Below, piece after piece: positions 18,822 through 28,990 of a stretch of DNA of 64,000 bases. The stretch is from Aphrocallistes beatrix (Eukaryota; Porifera; Hexactinellida; Sceptrulophora; Aphrocallistidae): contig OY725506.1 in NCBI GenBank assembly GCA_963281255.1, forward strand, positions 1,035,001 through 1,099,000. Direction: 5' to 3'. The stretch's first letter is position 1; each line of letters begins with the position of its first letter. The notes under the pieces were generated by a model, which saw nothing but the letters and a program-made list of their open reading frames with translations, searched no databases and was not told where the DNA came from. The position numbers and the translations under genes are program-made.

Positions 18822-20651
18822 CTAGATTTTTGATTTTGAGAATTTAGCCACCATCTCTTTAACCTTTAGGCTTCCACTGTCGATTTGAATCTGTTCATCT
18901 TTGGCTAATTTTTCATAGCATAATGCCTTCTCAGTGTTTCCACGTTTCTTCTCAGATTCCATAAGTGTCTGAAAATATTTGCACATATCCACAGAGTATG
19001 ATAGAATTGCGATATTTTTTAGTTTATCTGTCTGGAATTTGATAGCTGTCATTAACTTCCCCAACGACGCTTCTGCTTCTATTTTTTCATTTTCAAGTTC
19101 ATTTTTGAATGTTTTATACGCTGAAACATTTTTAATTGCATTATCATGCTTGTCTTTTACGTCATGCATCACTTCGTCACTAGTAATAGTTTTATCAACA
19201 TAAATATATGGTTGATTCTTGTGCCAATCCCATTTGCATTTATCAGGACATACTCGACAATATCCATCTGTCATTGCGGAGCACTTTATCTTGTCACAAT
19301 CATCTTTATATGCACAACTTTCATGACAGGTGTATGTGCATTGCACACAAAATGTTGTTATATTTTTGGTTGGAATCGTATCTTTTTTATTTGTAATAAC
19401 ACTCTTAGTGAAATTTTGGGTGAGCTCAACTTGATCTTTTTCTGCTTCTAATTTCCTTAAATTCTCTTCAGTGTTGTGAGATATTTTTATTGCTTTATCT
19501 ATTTCGTTTTTCATTGCGCCAATATTAATTTGAATTTTTTCTCTCTCCCTGATGACTTCTTTTGTTGACGTTAAACTAAAAGCAGTGAGGTGTTGCAAAG
19601 TGTGGAAAAACTTTGCGATGCTGATATTGACAATATCCCAGTATGATTTGCTAAATTGTGTCCTTTCTGAAGCTGTCGTGAATAGGGCTCTGTTGTTGAA
19701 TGCGAACCAACGTTTTTCATCAAATGGAAGAGAACTCTGCTTTATTGCATCCAACACATCTGGACGACCATCATCTGCGAAGGTAGCGAGTATGTAGATA
19801 TTTTCCAGAACCTCTTTCCCGAAGAACAGCAACACCCTGTCGATGATGTACTTCTGAATGTCTGTCAATCTGTTTACGTCTGCTTTTACTACGAAACAGA
19901 TTGCATGACACTCATCTTCAATTTTCAGCAATTCATTTATTTGTTCTTTGATTTTTTCATCTCTTCCCACCCCATTCGTGTCTCCAAACCCTGGCGTGTC
20001 CCATATCTGTAAAGAGAACCCTAGCTCGATATCTTCAATGAGGTATCCCGATATCTCAGTGGTCTGACTCTTGGTCTGATCATGCGAATGACCAGATTCA
20101 TCCACGACCAGTTTGAACCTGAAAGGATCTTCCATCTCTACTCCTGCTGCGTAGTTGACGAATGCATTCAGAAGTGTGCTTTTCCCAGTCCCGGTCTCAC
20201 CCATTATGATTATTTTTTTGAGATTCTTTCCTTGTGTCGGGCTTTTCAATTCGCTGACTCGAACCTTTTTTGAAGGAAATGCAAGAATATCCATTCCAGG
20301 AGTACATTCATGTTTTATTTTTTCACTCTTCTTCAAAAGCTTTTCCAACAAGGATCTGTCGACTGGGGTTTGTGGATGGATATTTGCTGGTAACATTTTC
20401 AATGGCACTCCATCTTCTTTGTATGTTTTCATTTTCTTAATGAAGTTTTTTCGCTGTAACCCACTTGAAATCCCGAATTCCGATTTCAGATCTTCATCTT
20501 CTAACCCTGCGATCATCTCTCCATTAATTTCCCCGAAATTTCCTGAAAATAACTTCTCTTTTATATTTTCAAATTTAATTTCCACGAGGAGTGCAGCCAC
20601 CTCATCCTCACTCAGCTCATCGAGTGGTTTTGTTTGAATACAACTTGCCAT
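18822..20651 (-). CDS. SAM-domain GTPase, type 2, module copy 1
   Basis: 609 residues, start MASCIQTKPLDELSEDEVAA. SAM domain at about 8-82 (ELSEDEVAALLVEIKF ... GEINGEMIAGLEDEDLKSEF). GTPase: P-loop GETGTGKST at 151-159, IWDTPGFGD at 216-224; no clear NKxD (ILATFADDG sits where it would be). A coiled-coil segment follows (REREKIQ ... NLRKLEAEKDQVE, 365-410). The Cys/His cluster TFCVQCTYTCHESC ... CRVCPDKCKWDWH corresponds to that of type 1. The C-terminus is helical. It is related to, but clearly distinct from, type 1 (different spacing after the SAM domain). It is divergently placed from a GH35 start 2 kb away. Confidence 0.85.
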   Translation of the reverse strand: MASCIQTKPLDELSEDEVAALLVEIKFENIKEKLFSGNFGEINGEMIAGLEDEDLKSEFGISSGLQRKNFIKKMKTYKEDGVPLKMLPANIHPQTPVDRSLLEKLLKKSEKIKHECTPGMDILAFPSKKVRVSELKSPTQGKNLKKIIIMGETGTGKSTLLNAFVNYAAGVEMEDPFRFKLVVDESGHSHDQTKSQTTEISGYLIEDIELGFSLQIWDTPGFGDTNGVGRDEKIKEQINELLKIEDECHAICFVVKADVNRLTDIQKYIIDRVLLFFGKEVLENIYILATFADDGRPDVLDAIKQSSLPFDEKRWFAFNNRALFTTASERTQFSKSYWDIVNISIAKFFHTLQHLTAFSLTSTKEVIREREKIQINIGAMKNEIDKAIKISHNTEENLRKLEAEKDQVELTQNFTKSVITNKKDTIPTKNITTFCVQCTYTCHESCAYKDDCDKIKCSAMTDGYCRVCPDKCKWDWHKNQPYIYVDKTITSDEVMHDVKDKHDNAIKNVSAYKTFKNELENEKIEAEASLGKLMTAIKFQTDKLKNIAILSYSVDMCKYFQTLMESEKKRGNTEKALCYEKLAKDEQIQIDSGSLKVKEMVAKFSKSKI

Positions 20652-22180
20652 CTCTTCGTTCCTAGTTAGATATAGTAATTTAAATGGAATGAAGACAAGG
20701 TTCAGGTGACGTTGAATATTTGAATGATTATCACCGTAATCAATAGATAATAATTTCTTTAATTCGATGACGACAAAATTATTTTGAACTGGAATGTCTA
20801 AACAAGTTAATTATTAATGTCCTGGACTCCTGGCTGCTCTTTATGAACCGCAGGGGATATAAAGATGTTCGGTTAAGTTATTTCCTTCCTATTTTACTTT
20901 TTTAATAAGCATCTGAAAATTATGAATATAATAAATTGAAAGATTACTAGTCAGAACCAGTAACTTAATTTTCGGGGAAATTCGAAATTCTTCTATCAAC
21001 GACAAAAATGATCATGACTGGATTAGTAATTGTAATATAATTTCAAAATAATTTTAGAATATATAAAAATGCTAGGATTTTTTGTTTGTTTAATTATCTG
21101 AATTAATTGAAGAATTGGTAGAGGTATGAAAATTGGCTTTGAGGTGTCAAATGATTAGTCGATGATTAAATTCGAAGAAATTTTCACACCTCTGCAAAAA
21201 AATGGAGATCAATTTTACAACATAAATGATTGTACAACATACAAGATTGTCATTGTTATTAATACTTCAAAGCAATAACTTATATACCATGCATGCCAAC
21301 GGTCCCATTTGGTGGGACATCCCACTTGTTTATCTCTTTTTATGGGATAATTTTCTCGAGTGTCCTGTTTTTACATGCACTTTCCCCATTATGTCTCACA
21401 TTTTTTTAGTCAATGTATATAAAATTCTTCTATTGCGTCCTGCCATGTCCCGCAAAATTCAACGCCTCGTCCCGCTTTTATCATGGCTCAAGTTGGCATG
21501 TATGATATACGTGTATGGTATATCTTAATTTTATTAGTGTTAAACAATAAAATAGGTCATTTGTATATTTTCACACCATTTGACAAATTTTGCAAAATAG
21601 AGACTTATTTTCAACGGTTGACATTAATTTTTTAGGGGTGTAGAATTCGAATATCATATTTTTGGCTCTATATGATTAATATTTTGTTTATTATTGTTCA
21701 CAATACTTTTACTATATTGATGATTATAATTTGAAAATACGTATGTTATCAACTATAACAAAGCTATTATTTATTCAAACTTACGTAGTGTGTCTTAATA
21801 TTTTTGTGCTTATTTTACAATTATTTTACAAAATAATTGTAAAATTTTGTAAAATAAGTACAAAAATATTGACACAGTACGTATGCTATACGAGAACTGT
21901 GCATGTGTAGATATATTATTTATTGATAATAATTTCTCGTTAATCTCTCTTATTAGTGCTCCTCATTTGTATTATATATTTATGCATAAATATTATTGAT
22001 ACATGACTTACTTAGTCCAGAATAGCGAAGAGTTGTATTCTTCAGTTGATTTGAATTGTTCGTAGAATTCTTTGCAGTTGTTAACGTTTGGAGATTTGTT
22101 TTATTTTTCAAAATTATCCTTATTTATATTCAAGTTAGTGTTGTGTATAGTTCCATAGACCCAATACTATAGAATTAGCA
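20652..22180. other. Divergent intergenic region of module copy 1
   Basis: AT-rich DNA between type-2 GTPase and the GH35 start. Holds the ATGCCAAC repeat (21292-21500), a fragment of the GGGGTGTAGAATTCGAATATC repeat (21580-21690) and an inverted TATTTTACAAAATTATTTTAC stretch near 21810-21870. No gene. Confidence 0.5.
21292..21500. mobile_element. ATGCCAAC-ended MITE-like repeat
   Basis: CATGCCAACGGTCCC at one end and CAAGTTGGCATG at the other, with GGGATAATTTTCTCGAGTG inside. The same element occurs at 52252-52401 and, partly, at 58750-58890. Confidence 0.6.
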
Positions 22181-22188
22181 TTTAGGAA

Positions 22189-22320
22189 TGACTCACATTA
22201 GTAGTCAGTTTTCTCCTGAATCAATGCACGAATGCTACTGGATTAGTTATTTGCTTAGGAATGAGTCATACTATGAGCATTTTCTCTAATTACTTAGCTT
22301 ATTGCTTTAGGAATGAGTCA
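22189..22320 (+). promoter_or_regulatory. Three TGA(C/G)TCA sites upstream of the GH35 start, copy 1
   Basis: TGACTCA at 22189, TGAGTCA at 22262 and 22314, each preceded by (T)TAGGAA. They lie 395-530 bases before the GH35 ATG. The block recurs at 27811 and 41771. Confidence 0.5.
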
Positions 22321-22714
22321 TTCTTATTTGCATACATTCACCACTGCTTTACAATCATATACTGCATATTGCCTTATGTTATTCAGGATATATTGTTTAT
22401 TGTGTACGTAGTACGAGGATCATATCTTCAGGCACAGGTTTCATCCGAGTATATGTGGCGTGAATTTTATAATTAACCTAGGCACGCGATTTTTGTCCAA
22501 ACTCCTATATTATAATGTTCAATGCATAGTCTAGTCTCACCGAAATAATGCAAGGGACCTACATCCAAGAAGAGCTGGATGAAACCCTTGGTGAAGAAAT
22601 CGAACATTGCTGCTGGTCTGCACAATGAACTACGTAATATTAGAATGTATTTTAAAATATTTCCATTTAATATTATTTCATATTTACTTACTAATTAGGC
22701 TCTAAATTGTGAAG

Positions 22715-22981
22715 ATGTTATCCAACCTAGCAACAGCAGCAGCTGTAGGAATTGTGTTGTTGTTGTTACTTACTACCATACAGTCAGTATCATGTCAACG
22801 TTATGTGAAATTGTCAGATAGTCCTGACCGCATGTCTCCTCCTCTCTCCAATCGGTCCTTTGTACCGGATTGGAGCAGCAAGAGTTTCATGAAGGACAGA
22901 AAAGCGTTCAGGTACTTCTCCGGAGAGTTCCACTACACCCGCGTCCTGCCTGAGTACTGGCAGGAGAACAGGTCTTTCTAA
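22715..22981 (+). pseudogene. Truncated GH35 beta-galactosidase, 5' part only
   Basis: ATG at 22715 starts MLSNLATAAAVGIVLLLLLT, the signal peptide of the gene at 42334, and runs nearly identically through ALRYFSGEFHYTRVLPEYWQE before breaking off into NRSF and a stop at the junction with zinc-finger relic DNA. Only 88 residues remain, with no catalytic residues. The very high identity shows a recent duplication. Confidence 0.85.
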
Positions 22982-23135
22982 GCAAAATCCTACTTCTTCA
23001 CAAAGACACCTCCGCACTTCTAACAGAGAAAATGCTGATCAATGTCCGATCTCTGTCATACTTGTTCTAAATTGTTTTCGGATAAATCTTGGAAAGCACA
23101 ACCGAATACCAACGGTTGGCATGGGGTTTTAGGGG
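22979..23135 (+). pseudogene. Second C2H2 zinc-finger relic
   Basis: TTTCTAACAGAGAAAATGCTG..., CATACTTGTTCTAAATTG and AGCACAACCGAATACC match 14.93-15.40 kb. It marks the start of module copy 2, as the first relic marks copy 1. Confidence 0.6.
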
Positions 23136-23159
23136 TGTAAACTTTATTTTATTTTCAGA

Positions 23160-23220
23160 TCAAAATAAAGTGTCCGCAAGCCGCGCAGCGCAAGTAAGCG
23201 AAGCACGCTTGTACTTAAAA
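23160..23220 (-). repeat. Short copy of family R GC-rich end
   Basis: GTGTCCGCAAGCCGCGCAGC followed by GCAAGTAAGCGAAGCACGCTTG, the hairpin-rich end of repeat family R. Confidence 0.6.
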
Positions 23221-23409
23221 TAACATTTTTCAAGTTCTATTTTTTTGTCATTGTACTCAACTATGTTCCATTCTCCCAAACTCTAAATTCTCAATTCCTA
23301 ACTGAATATTATAATTCATATACATACTTACAAGAGGAAAAGTATACCAAATACAAGTTTTCTTTTTCTACACAGAGCCCTACGATAACTATCCAAAACT
23401 ATTCTAGCC

Positions 23410-23410
<1 letters not shown>

Positions 23411-23482
<72 letters not shown>
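23411..23482. repeat. (CA)n microsatellite
   Basis: About 35 CA units next to the stop codon of the fused GTPase gene. Shorter CA tracts occupy the same place at 15825-15842 and 34693-34712. Confidence 0.95.
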
Positions 23483-23485
<3 letters not shown>

Positions 23486-23515
23486 ACAGAGACAGAGAGA
23501 AAGAATTATGACGCT

Positions 23516-26278
23516 TTAAATCATTGTCCCTCCAAACTCTTTGTCAAGGAGTGTTATCTCTTCTTTGAGGGTTTCTAGCAGGGTGTTATAGTAGGTTTTT
23601 GCTTCTTCTTGCTTCATCAGCTTTGTAATCTTTGCTTTGCTTTCGTTGACAGTTTGAATTATATATTGCAATATGAACTGATGTATTATTTCCATTGAAA
23701 AGAGTTTCTGGATACTTTTGTTTTGTTCTTTTACTTGGTTTAGATAGTCATATGTGCTATTAGGCGAGTAATATGGAGCTAGTTTGATCACTTTCTCCAA
23801 ACTTGTCATTACATCCATGATACAGGTCATCGCTTCATCTGTAAGCTGTTCAAACTTTTCGTCACAAGACTGGATTTTCTTTTCAAGTAGCTCGTTGTCA
23901 TTATTTGCCTGCTCAAATGTTTGTTTCATTTTTTCATCTGTTTTTTTTTCAGTAATTTCTTGTTCTTCGATTATATAAGGATGGTTGCTGTGATGTTTTG
24001 TTTGACATTTTTTTGGACAAATTTGGCAAGAATCACTTTTGTCGAATGCTTCACATTTTTTCAGTTCAGATTTTTGTTTTCCCATTTCGATGCAATCCGC
24101 ATGACAAGTATGAAAGCAGATATTGCAATAAACCGTGTTTCGTTTAGTCGGTATAGATATTTTTTTCGACACTTTTACTTCGTAAGTGTAATTTTCATTG
24201 GCATCTCGTGTCTTTATATTTTGTTCACTTGACTTTTTCGATTTTTCATATTCTTTACAGTTAGTTTGTAGCTCTTTAATCTTTTCCACAAGTCTATTGC
24301 AATCCTGTTTAAGTTCTGTTTTATATTTGAGGATAGGTATGGTGGCAGTTTTCAAGTTTAAACGTCCGTTGCTATGGATTTTGTCAATGAAATGTCTGAA
24401 GTTGAACACATTATTGTCCCAAACCATCTTACTGATTTCCTTGTTTGTTGTTTCTTTTTCAAACATGATTGAATTGTTCACGATGTAGACTTGATCGATA
24501 TTGAACGGATATGAGTATTGGCTTAGGCTGGGTACTTTCTCATCGCAGCTAGATGGGAATGTTAGGAAGAGGTAGGTGTGTGGTATTGCGTCTTCTCCGA
24601 AGTTTGATAGCATCTGGTTGAAAAGGTAGTTCTTTCGTTGTTGTAACTTTTCACTAGAACCTTTCTTTATAATGTCACTGGATTTTTCGACTATTACGAT
24701 GGCCTCTACGCTCTCAATCGCTAACAAGAGTTTAGAGAAATCCTGTGCTAGTTGTATGTCGCTTTCGAACCCATCCGTATGGAAGAATCCAGGAGTGTCC
24801 CAGAAGATGTAACTGTAGGAGGAGTATTTGCTCTCTATCTTGTAGCCTTGTATGGAGTTGGTTAAACTTTTTCCGGTTTGTATTTCGTTTTCAATTACTT
24901 TAAACCTGAATTCACGTTCCTGTTCTATCCCAAACATCACATTAGCAATCGAGTTGATGAGACTGCTTTTTCCATTTCCTGTCTCACCGAGGAGAATTAT
25001 TTGTTTCACGGTCTCACTTCCTGGTTTTGCATCTGAAAGTTTGATAGGTTCACAATGCAGCAACGAATTTGTCTTTGTATTTTGTGTTGCCACATCACAG
25101 CTATCCGTAATTCCAATCGCTTTATCATTGTCTGATCGATTAGAACTGATATTCATTTTATGTTTCTCCCTTTCCTTAATGACACTTTTTGTTGATGTCA
25201 AACTGAATGCAAGGAGATGTTTCAAAGTTCTGAAAAATTTGGCAAAGCTGAAATTAACAATGTCCCAGTAGGATTTGGTCAATGATGTCCTTTCTGAAGC
25301 TGTTTTAAATAGGTCTGCGTTGTTAAATGCGAACCAACAGTTTTCATCAAATGGAAGAGAACTCTTCTCTATTGCACTCAACGCTTGTGGACGATTAGCA
25401 TCTGCGAAGGTAGCGAGTATGTAGATATTTTCCAGAGCCTCTTTCCCGAAGAACAGCAACACCCTGTCGATGATGTACTTCTGAATGTCTGTCAGTCTGT
25501 TTACGTTTGCTTTTACTACGAAACAGATTGCATGACATTCATCTTCAATTTTAAGCAATTCATTTATTTGTTCTTTGAGTTTTTCATCTCTTTCCACCCC
25601 ACTCGTGTCCCCAAACCCTGGCGTGTCCCATATCTGTAAAGGGAATCCTAGCTCAGTATCTTCAATGAGGTATCCCGATATCTCCGTGGTCTGACTCTTG
25701 GTCTGATCATGCGACTGACCAGATTCATCCACGACCAGTTTGAACCTGAAAGGATCTTCCATCTCTATTCCTGCTGCGAAGTTGACAAATGCATTCAGAA
25801 GTGTGCTTTTCCCAGTCCCGGTCTCACCCATTATGATTATCTTTCTGAGATTCTTTCCTTGTGTCGGCCTTTTCAATTCGCTGACTCGAACCTTTTTTGA
25901 AGGAAATGCAAGAATATCCATTCCAGGAGTACATTCATGTTTTATTTTTTCACTCTTCTTCAAAAGCTTTTCCAACAAGGATCTGTCGACTGGGGTTTGT
26001 GGATGGATATTTGCTGGTAACATTTTCAATGGCACTCCCTCTTCTTTGTATGTTTTCATTTTATTGATGAAGTTTTTTCGCTGTAACCCACTTGAAATCC
26101 CGAATTCCGATTTCAGATCTTTATCTTTTAACTTCTTGATCATCTCTCCATTAATTTCTCCGAAATTTCCTGAAAATAACTTCTCTTTTATATTTCCGAA
26201 TTTGATTTCCACGAGGAGTGCAGCCACTTCATCTTCACTCAGCTCATTGAGTGGTTTCGTTTGAAGACAACTTGCCAT
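23516..26278 (-). CDS. Fused double SAM-GTPase (type 2 front, type 1 back)
   Basis: 920 residues in one open frame. Residues 1 to about 393 match the type-2 gene at 39216 almost exactly: SAM domain, first P-loop GETGTGKST (151-159), IWDTPGFGD, start of the coiled coil. At about residue 394 (near 25100) it switches to type-1 sequence: CDVATQNTKTN, LSDAKPGSETVKQIILLGETGNGKSS (second P-loop about 431-439), FWDTPGFF, the Cys/His cluster (VYCNICFHTCHADC ... CQICPKKC) and the type-1 C-terminus GGTMI. The type-2 Cys cluster and the type-1 SAM domain are the parts lost. This is what unequal recombination between the neighbouring type-1 and type-2 genes would give. The long open frame and intact motifs suggest it is still a gene. 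Confidence 0.85.
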   Translation of the reverse strand: MASCLQTKPLNELSEDEVAALLVEIKFGNIKEKLFSGNFGEINGEMIKKLKDKDLKSEFGISSGLQRKNFINKMKTYKEEGVPLKMLPANIHPQTPVDRSLLEKLLKKSEKIKHECTPGMDILAFPSKKVRVSELKRPTQGKNLRKIIIMGETGTGKSTLLNAFVNFAAGIEMEDPFRFKLVVDESGQSHDQTKSQTTEISGYLIEDTELGFPLQIWDTPGFGDTSGVERDEKLKEQINELLKIEDECHAICFVVKANVNRLTDIQKYIIDRVLLFFGKEALENIYILATFADANRPQALSAIEKSSLPFDENCWFAFNNADLFKTASERTSLTKSYWDIVNFSFAKFFRTLKHLLAFSLTSTKSVIKEREKHKMNISSNRSDNDKAIGITDSCDVATQNTKTNSLLHCEPIKLSDAKPGSETVKQIILLGETGNGKSSLINSIANVMFGIEQEREFRFKVIENEIQTGKSLTNSIQGYKIESKYSSYSYIFWDTPGFFHTDGFESDIQLAQDFSKLLLAIESVEAIVIVEKSSDIIKKGSSEKLQQRKNYLFNQMLSNFGEDAIPHTYLFLTFPSSCDEKVPSLSQYSYPFNIDQVYIVNNSIMFEKETTNKEISKMVWDNNVFNFRHFIDKIHSNGRLNLKTATIPILKYKTELKQDCNRLVEKIKELQTNCKEYEKSKKSSEQNIKTRDANENYTYEVKVSKKISIPTKRNTVYCNICFHTCHADCIEMGKQKSELKKCEAFDKSDSCQICPKKCQTKHHSNHPYIIEEQEITEKKTDEKMKQTFEQANNDNELLEKKIQSCDEKFEQLTDEAMTCIMDVMTSLEKVIKLAPYYSPNSTYDYLNQVKEQNKSIQKLFSMEIIHQFILQYIIQTVNESKAKITKLMKQEEAKTYYNTLLETLKEEITLLDKEFGGTMI

Positions 26279-26579
26279 TGTTCGTTCCTAATCAGATATA
26301 GAATCATAACATTTGACTGCATATTGCGTTATGTTATTCAGAATATATTGTATGTTGTGTAATACGAGCATCATATTTGTCAGGCGAAGTTAAATATTTA
26401 GATTGCTATCACCATAATCAATGGATGACGACAACAAGAGTATTTTGAATTGGAATATCTAAATAAGTTATATAGCTATTGTTCTTGCTACTCTTTATGA
26501 ACATCAGGGGATATGAATATGTAGAGTTAAGTTATTTCCTTCCTCTTTCGACTTTTTTAATAAGCATCTGAATCTTATG

Positions 26580-26680
26580 AATTCAAGCGCGCTACGCGCA
26601 CTTGAATAGTGCGATTAGCGAACACTTTGTGTTCGCGGAGGTGCCCTTTGGGCGCCTGGGACCTCTTTTATTAAAAAGGT
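26580..26680. repeat. Hairpin-rich repeat fragment
   Basis: GCGCGCTACGCGC, CGAACACTTTGTGTTCG and GGTGCCCTTTGGGCGCCTGG are three consecutive small hairpins like those of family R. Present identically at 39518-39618. Confidence 0.6.
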
Positions 26681-26879
26681 TTTTCATCGTATAAGTTTGA
26701 ATGAAGGGTATACTTCATATGATAATCAGTCAATGTTTTTCTGTTTTTTGTAGTGATGCGAAAGTTTCGTATATTCAGCATTTGACATGTACATACATGC
26801 CAATTTCATATCTATACGACTTGCCAATTATTCAATCAATTCAAACAAACATACAACAACAAAAAATCCTATAAGTATA

Positions 26880-27043
26880 CAATGGAATTCGCTTATTAGC
26901 AATATTGCTCTATTACATGTAACAACCAATTTACAGGTCCCAGGTGAAGATTTTGTATTAATTATGTTCCCTTATTAGCAACTTCGCGTATTAGTAACCA
27001 TTTTCTGAGCAAAACTCGAGTTGCTAAAAAGCGAATTCCACTG
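26880..27043. mobile_element. Tigger-like MITE (CARTGGAATTCGC ends)
   Basis: CAATGGAATTCGCTTATTAG at one end and GCGAATTCCACTG at the other, TA on both sides. The paralogous copy at 39818-39932 has a shortened, rearranged interior. Confidence 0.75.
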
Positions 27044-27810
27044 TATGAAAATTAACCTGTTATTATACAAAATCATTGCAATAGTTACGAAAATATGTTG
27101 TTTGAATCTACATTCTCATAAATGCTAGATTAATTAAAAAAGCCCTCCTATAAATCACTTTGGAAATTAGTCTCTCCCTCTTTTACAAAAATTAAAGGTG
27201 TAAATAAATATTTCTTATTTGTTATATGTCGTGGAAAACTGATTATATTATGCTTATATTTATTATATGATACAGCATCGATGACAGTAACAAGTACGAG
27301 TGCGACCTAGGAGGATGGCTACGCTGTAATTTGTATCTGCTCCAACACGTGATCAACTGCAATGCACTTGCAACAATATTTTAGCACAAAAATATTTAGA
27401 CACACTATACGACGTATACGTACATCTCCCCCTCTTATGATAGTATTTAAAGCCTCTCATTCTGGAAATTAAGATTATGGCACGAATTTCTAACACATTC
27501 TGCATAAATGTATCAGAGACCTGTAGATACGTAGATATTATTTGTTAATTTCTCAATATTTCTCGTTTCTCTCCCTTAGTGCTCCTCACTCGTTGTACGT
27601 ATTATTATTTGTATTTAGATAATATGAATATATTACTTACTTAGTCCAGAAATAATGAAGAGTTGTATTCTTCAGTTGTTTTGAATTGTTTGTAGTAGAA
27701 TCCTTTTGTTGATTTTATTTTTTCAGATTTTTCAAAATAATCCTTTTTATATTGAAGTTAGTGTTGTGTTGCTTCCATAGACCCAATACTATAGAATTAG
27801 CTTTTAGGAG

Positions 27811-27903
27811 TGACTCAGTCTAGTAGTGAGTTCTCTCCTGAATCCATAATATCTAATACACTAATAATGCTATTGGACTAATAATCTGCTTAGGAATGAG
27901 TCA
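27811..27903 (+). promoter_or_regulatory. GH35-type bZIP sites, copy 2 (orphaned)
   Basis: TGACTCA at 27811 and TGAGTCA at 27897, matching 41771/41857 upstream of the intact GH35. Here the gene itself is missing, so this is a promoter left without its gene. Confidence 0.5.
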
Positions 27904-28120
27904 TACTATGAGCATTTTCTCTAATTACTTAGCTTATTGCTTTAGGAATGAATCATTCCTATTTGCATACACTCTCCACTGCTTTACAATCATATACTGC
28001 ATATTGCCTTATGTTATTCAGGATATACTGTATATTGTGTAATACGAGCATCATATTTGTCAGTGGCACGAAGTTTCATCCGAACATATGCAGCCTACCT
28101 ACAGGCATGTGAACTCTAGC

Positions 28121-28990
28121 CTAAACAAGCGCGCTTCGCTGCTTGCGCTGCGCGGCTCGGACCGAAAAACTGAAATTTCTAATTATAAAAAAAGGTGACA
28201 ATGACGTGACCGTTATATACAGGTTAATTGTCTTAATATGTATCAACGTAAGGTATCAACGTAGTGCAATAAAAAAAATCGTTTTTAGAAATCCATTACT
28301 TGAAAGTAATTACATGAAACTTGTTTATCGTTCGTAACAGGTCCTGCAATAAACACATAAAAAGGTTAAAAGGGTGATGGCCGTTATAGATAGGTAGTGG
28401 CCGTTATGGACAGGTGATGGCCGTTATACACAGTTTTAGGGTCAGTAAGGGACTACAAACCTGCTATAACGGTCACCTGCTCAACGCTGGCCGCGTTGAG
28501 CAGGTGAATAAATCGCTGGGTCAGTTGGGTCATGGGTCACGACCTCTGACCCAGTGACCCAGTCACTGGGTTATTGGGTCACTGGATTACAGGGTCATGG
28601 GTCATGTGTCACATGGGCCACATAAATCGATAGGTCATGGGTCACAACTCCTTGATCCAGTGACCTATATATATATATAATATACTAGTATAATATATAG
28701 CCGCTCATTTTAATAGTTGGTGACTATACTATTGTATAGTCACAAACAAACGATTCGAAAACTTCTTTATAATTAAAGTGTTTTAGGTAACCACAACAAA
28801 CTTATGTGATTGAGTATTGAGTAGAGTAAGCCTATAATTATCCTTCTTGAATCTTGAACTGGACTGGTAGTTCTGGACTTCTGATCATGCTGTACTTTTA
28901 CAATTTCCGATATTATTGTATTTACCTAGAGTTACAGAAATCCCTTTGACAAAATTTACTGGATTATGACCTAGATTAAATGTTTGAATT
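28121..28990. repeat. Mixed repeat block: family R fragment and GGTCACTGG minisatellite
   Basis: 28125-28215 is a family R fragment (GCGCGCTTCGCTGCTTGCGC, CTAATTATAAAAAAAGGTGAC). 28370-28440 has three GGCCGTTATA units. 28500-28665 is a degenerate run of GGGTCACTGGGTYATTGGGT-type units. No gene. Confidence 0.6.

Larger units (their letters stand above)
26279..28120. repeat. Segmental duplication, copy A (matches 39217-42080)
   Basis: The upstream region of the fused gene is near-identical to the upstream region of the type-2 gene of module copy 3; the first several hundred bases show no difference by eye. Copy B is interrupted by a 1.06-kb foldback element. Copy A stops at GAACTCTAGC (28120), just before the point where copy B goes on into GH35. 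Confidence 0.9.

Noticed and set aside
25709-26264. Long open frames on the plus strand opposite the GTPase genes (for example 160-174 codons)
   Set aside because: They recur at the same place opposite every type-2 copy and follow the conserved coding frame on the minus strand. The translations are Phe/Ser-rich and match no domain, so they are shadows.
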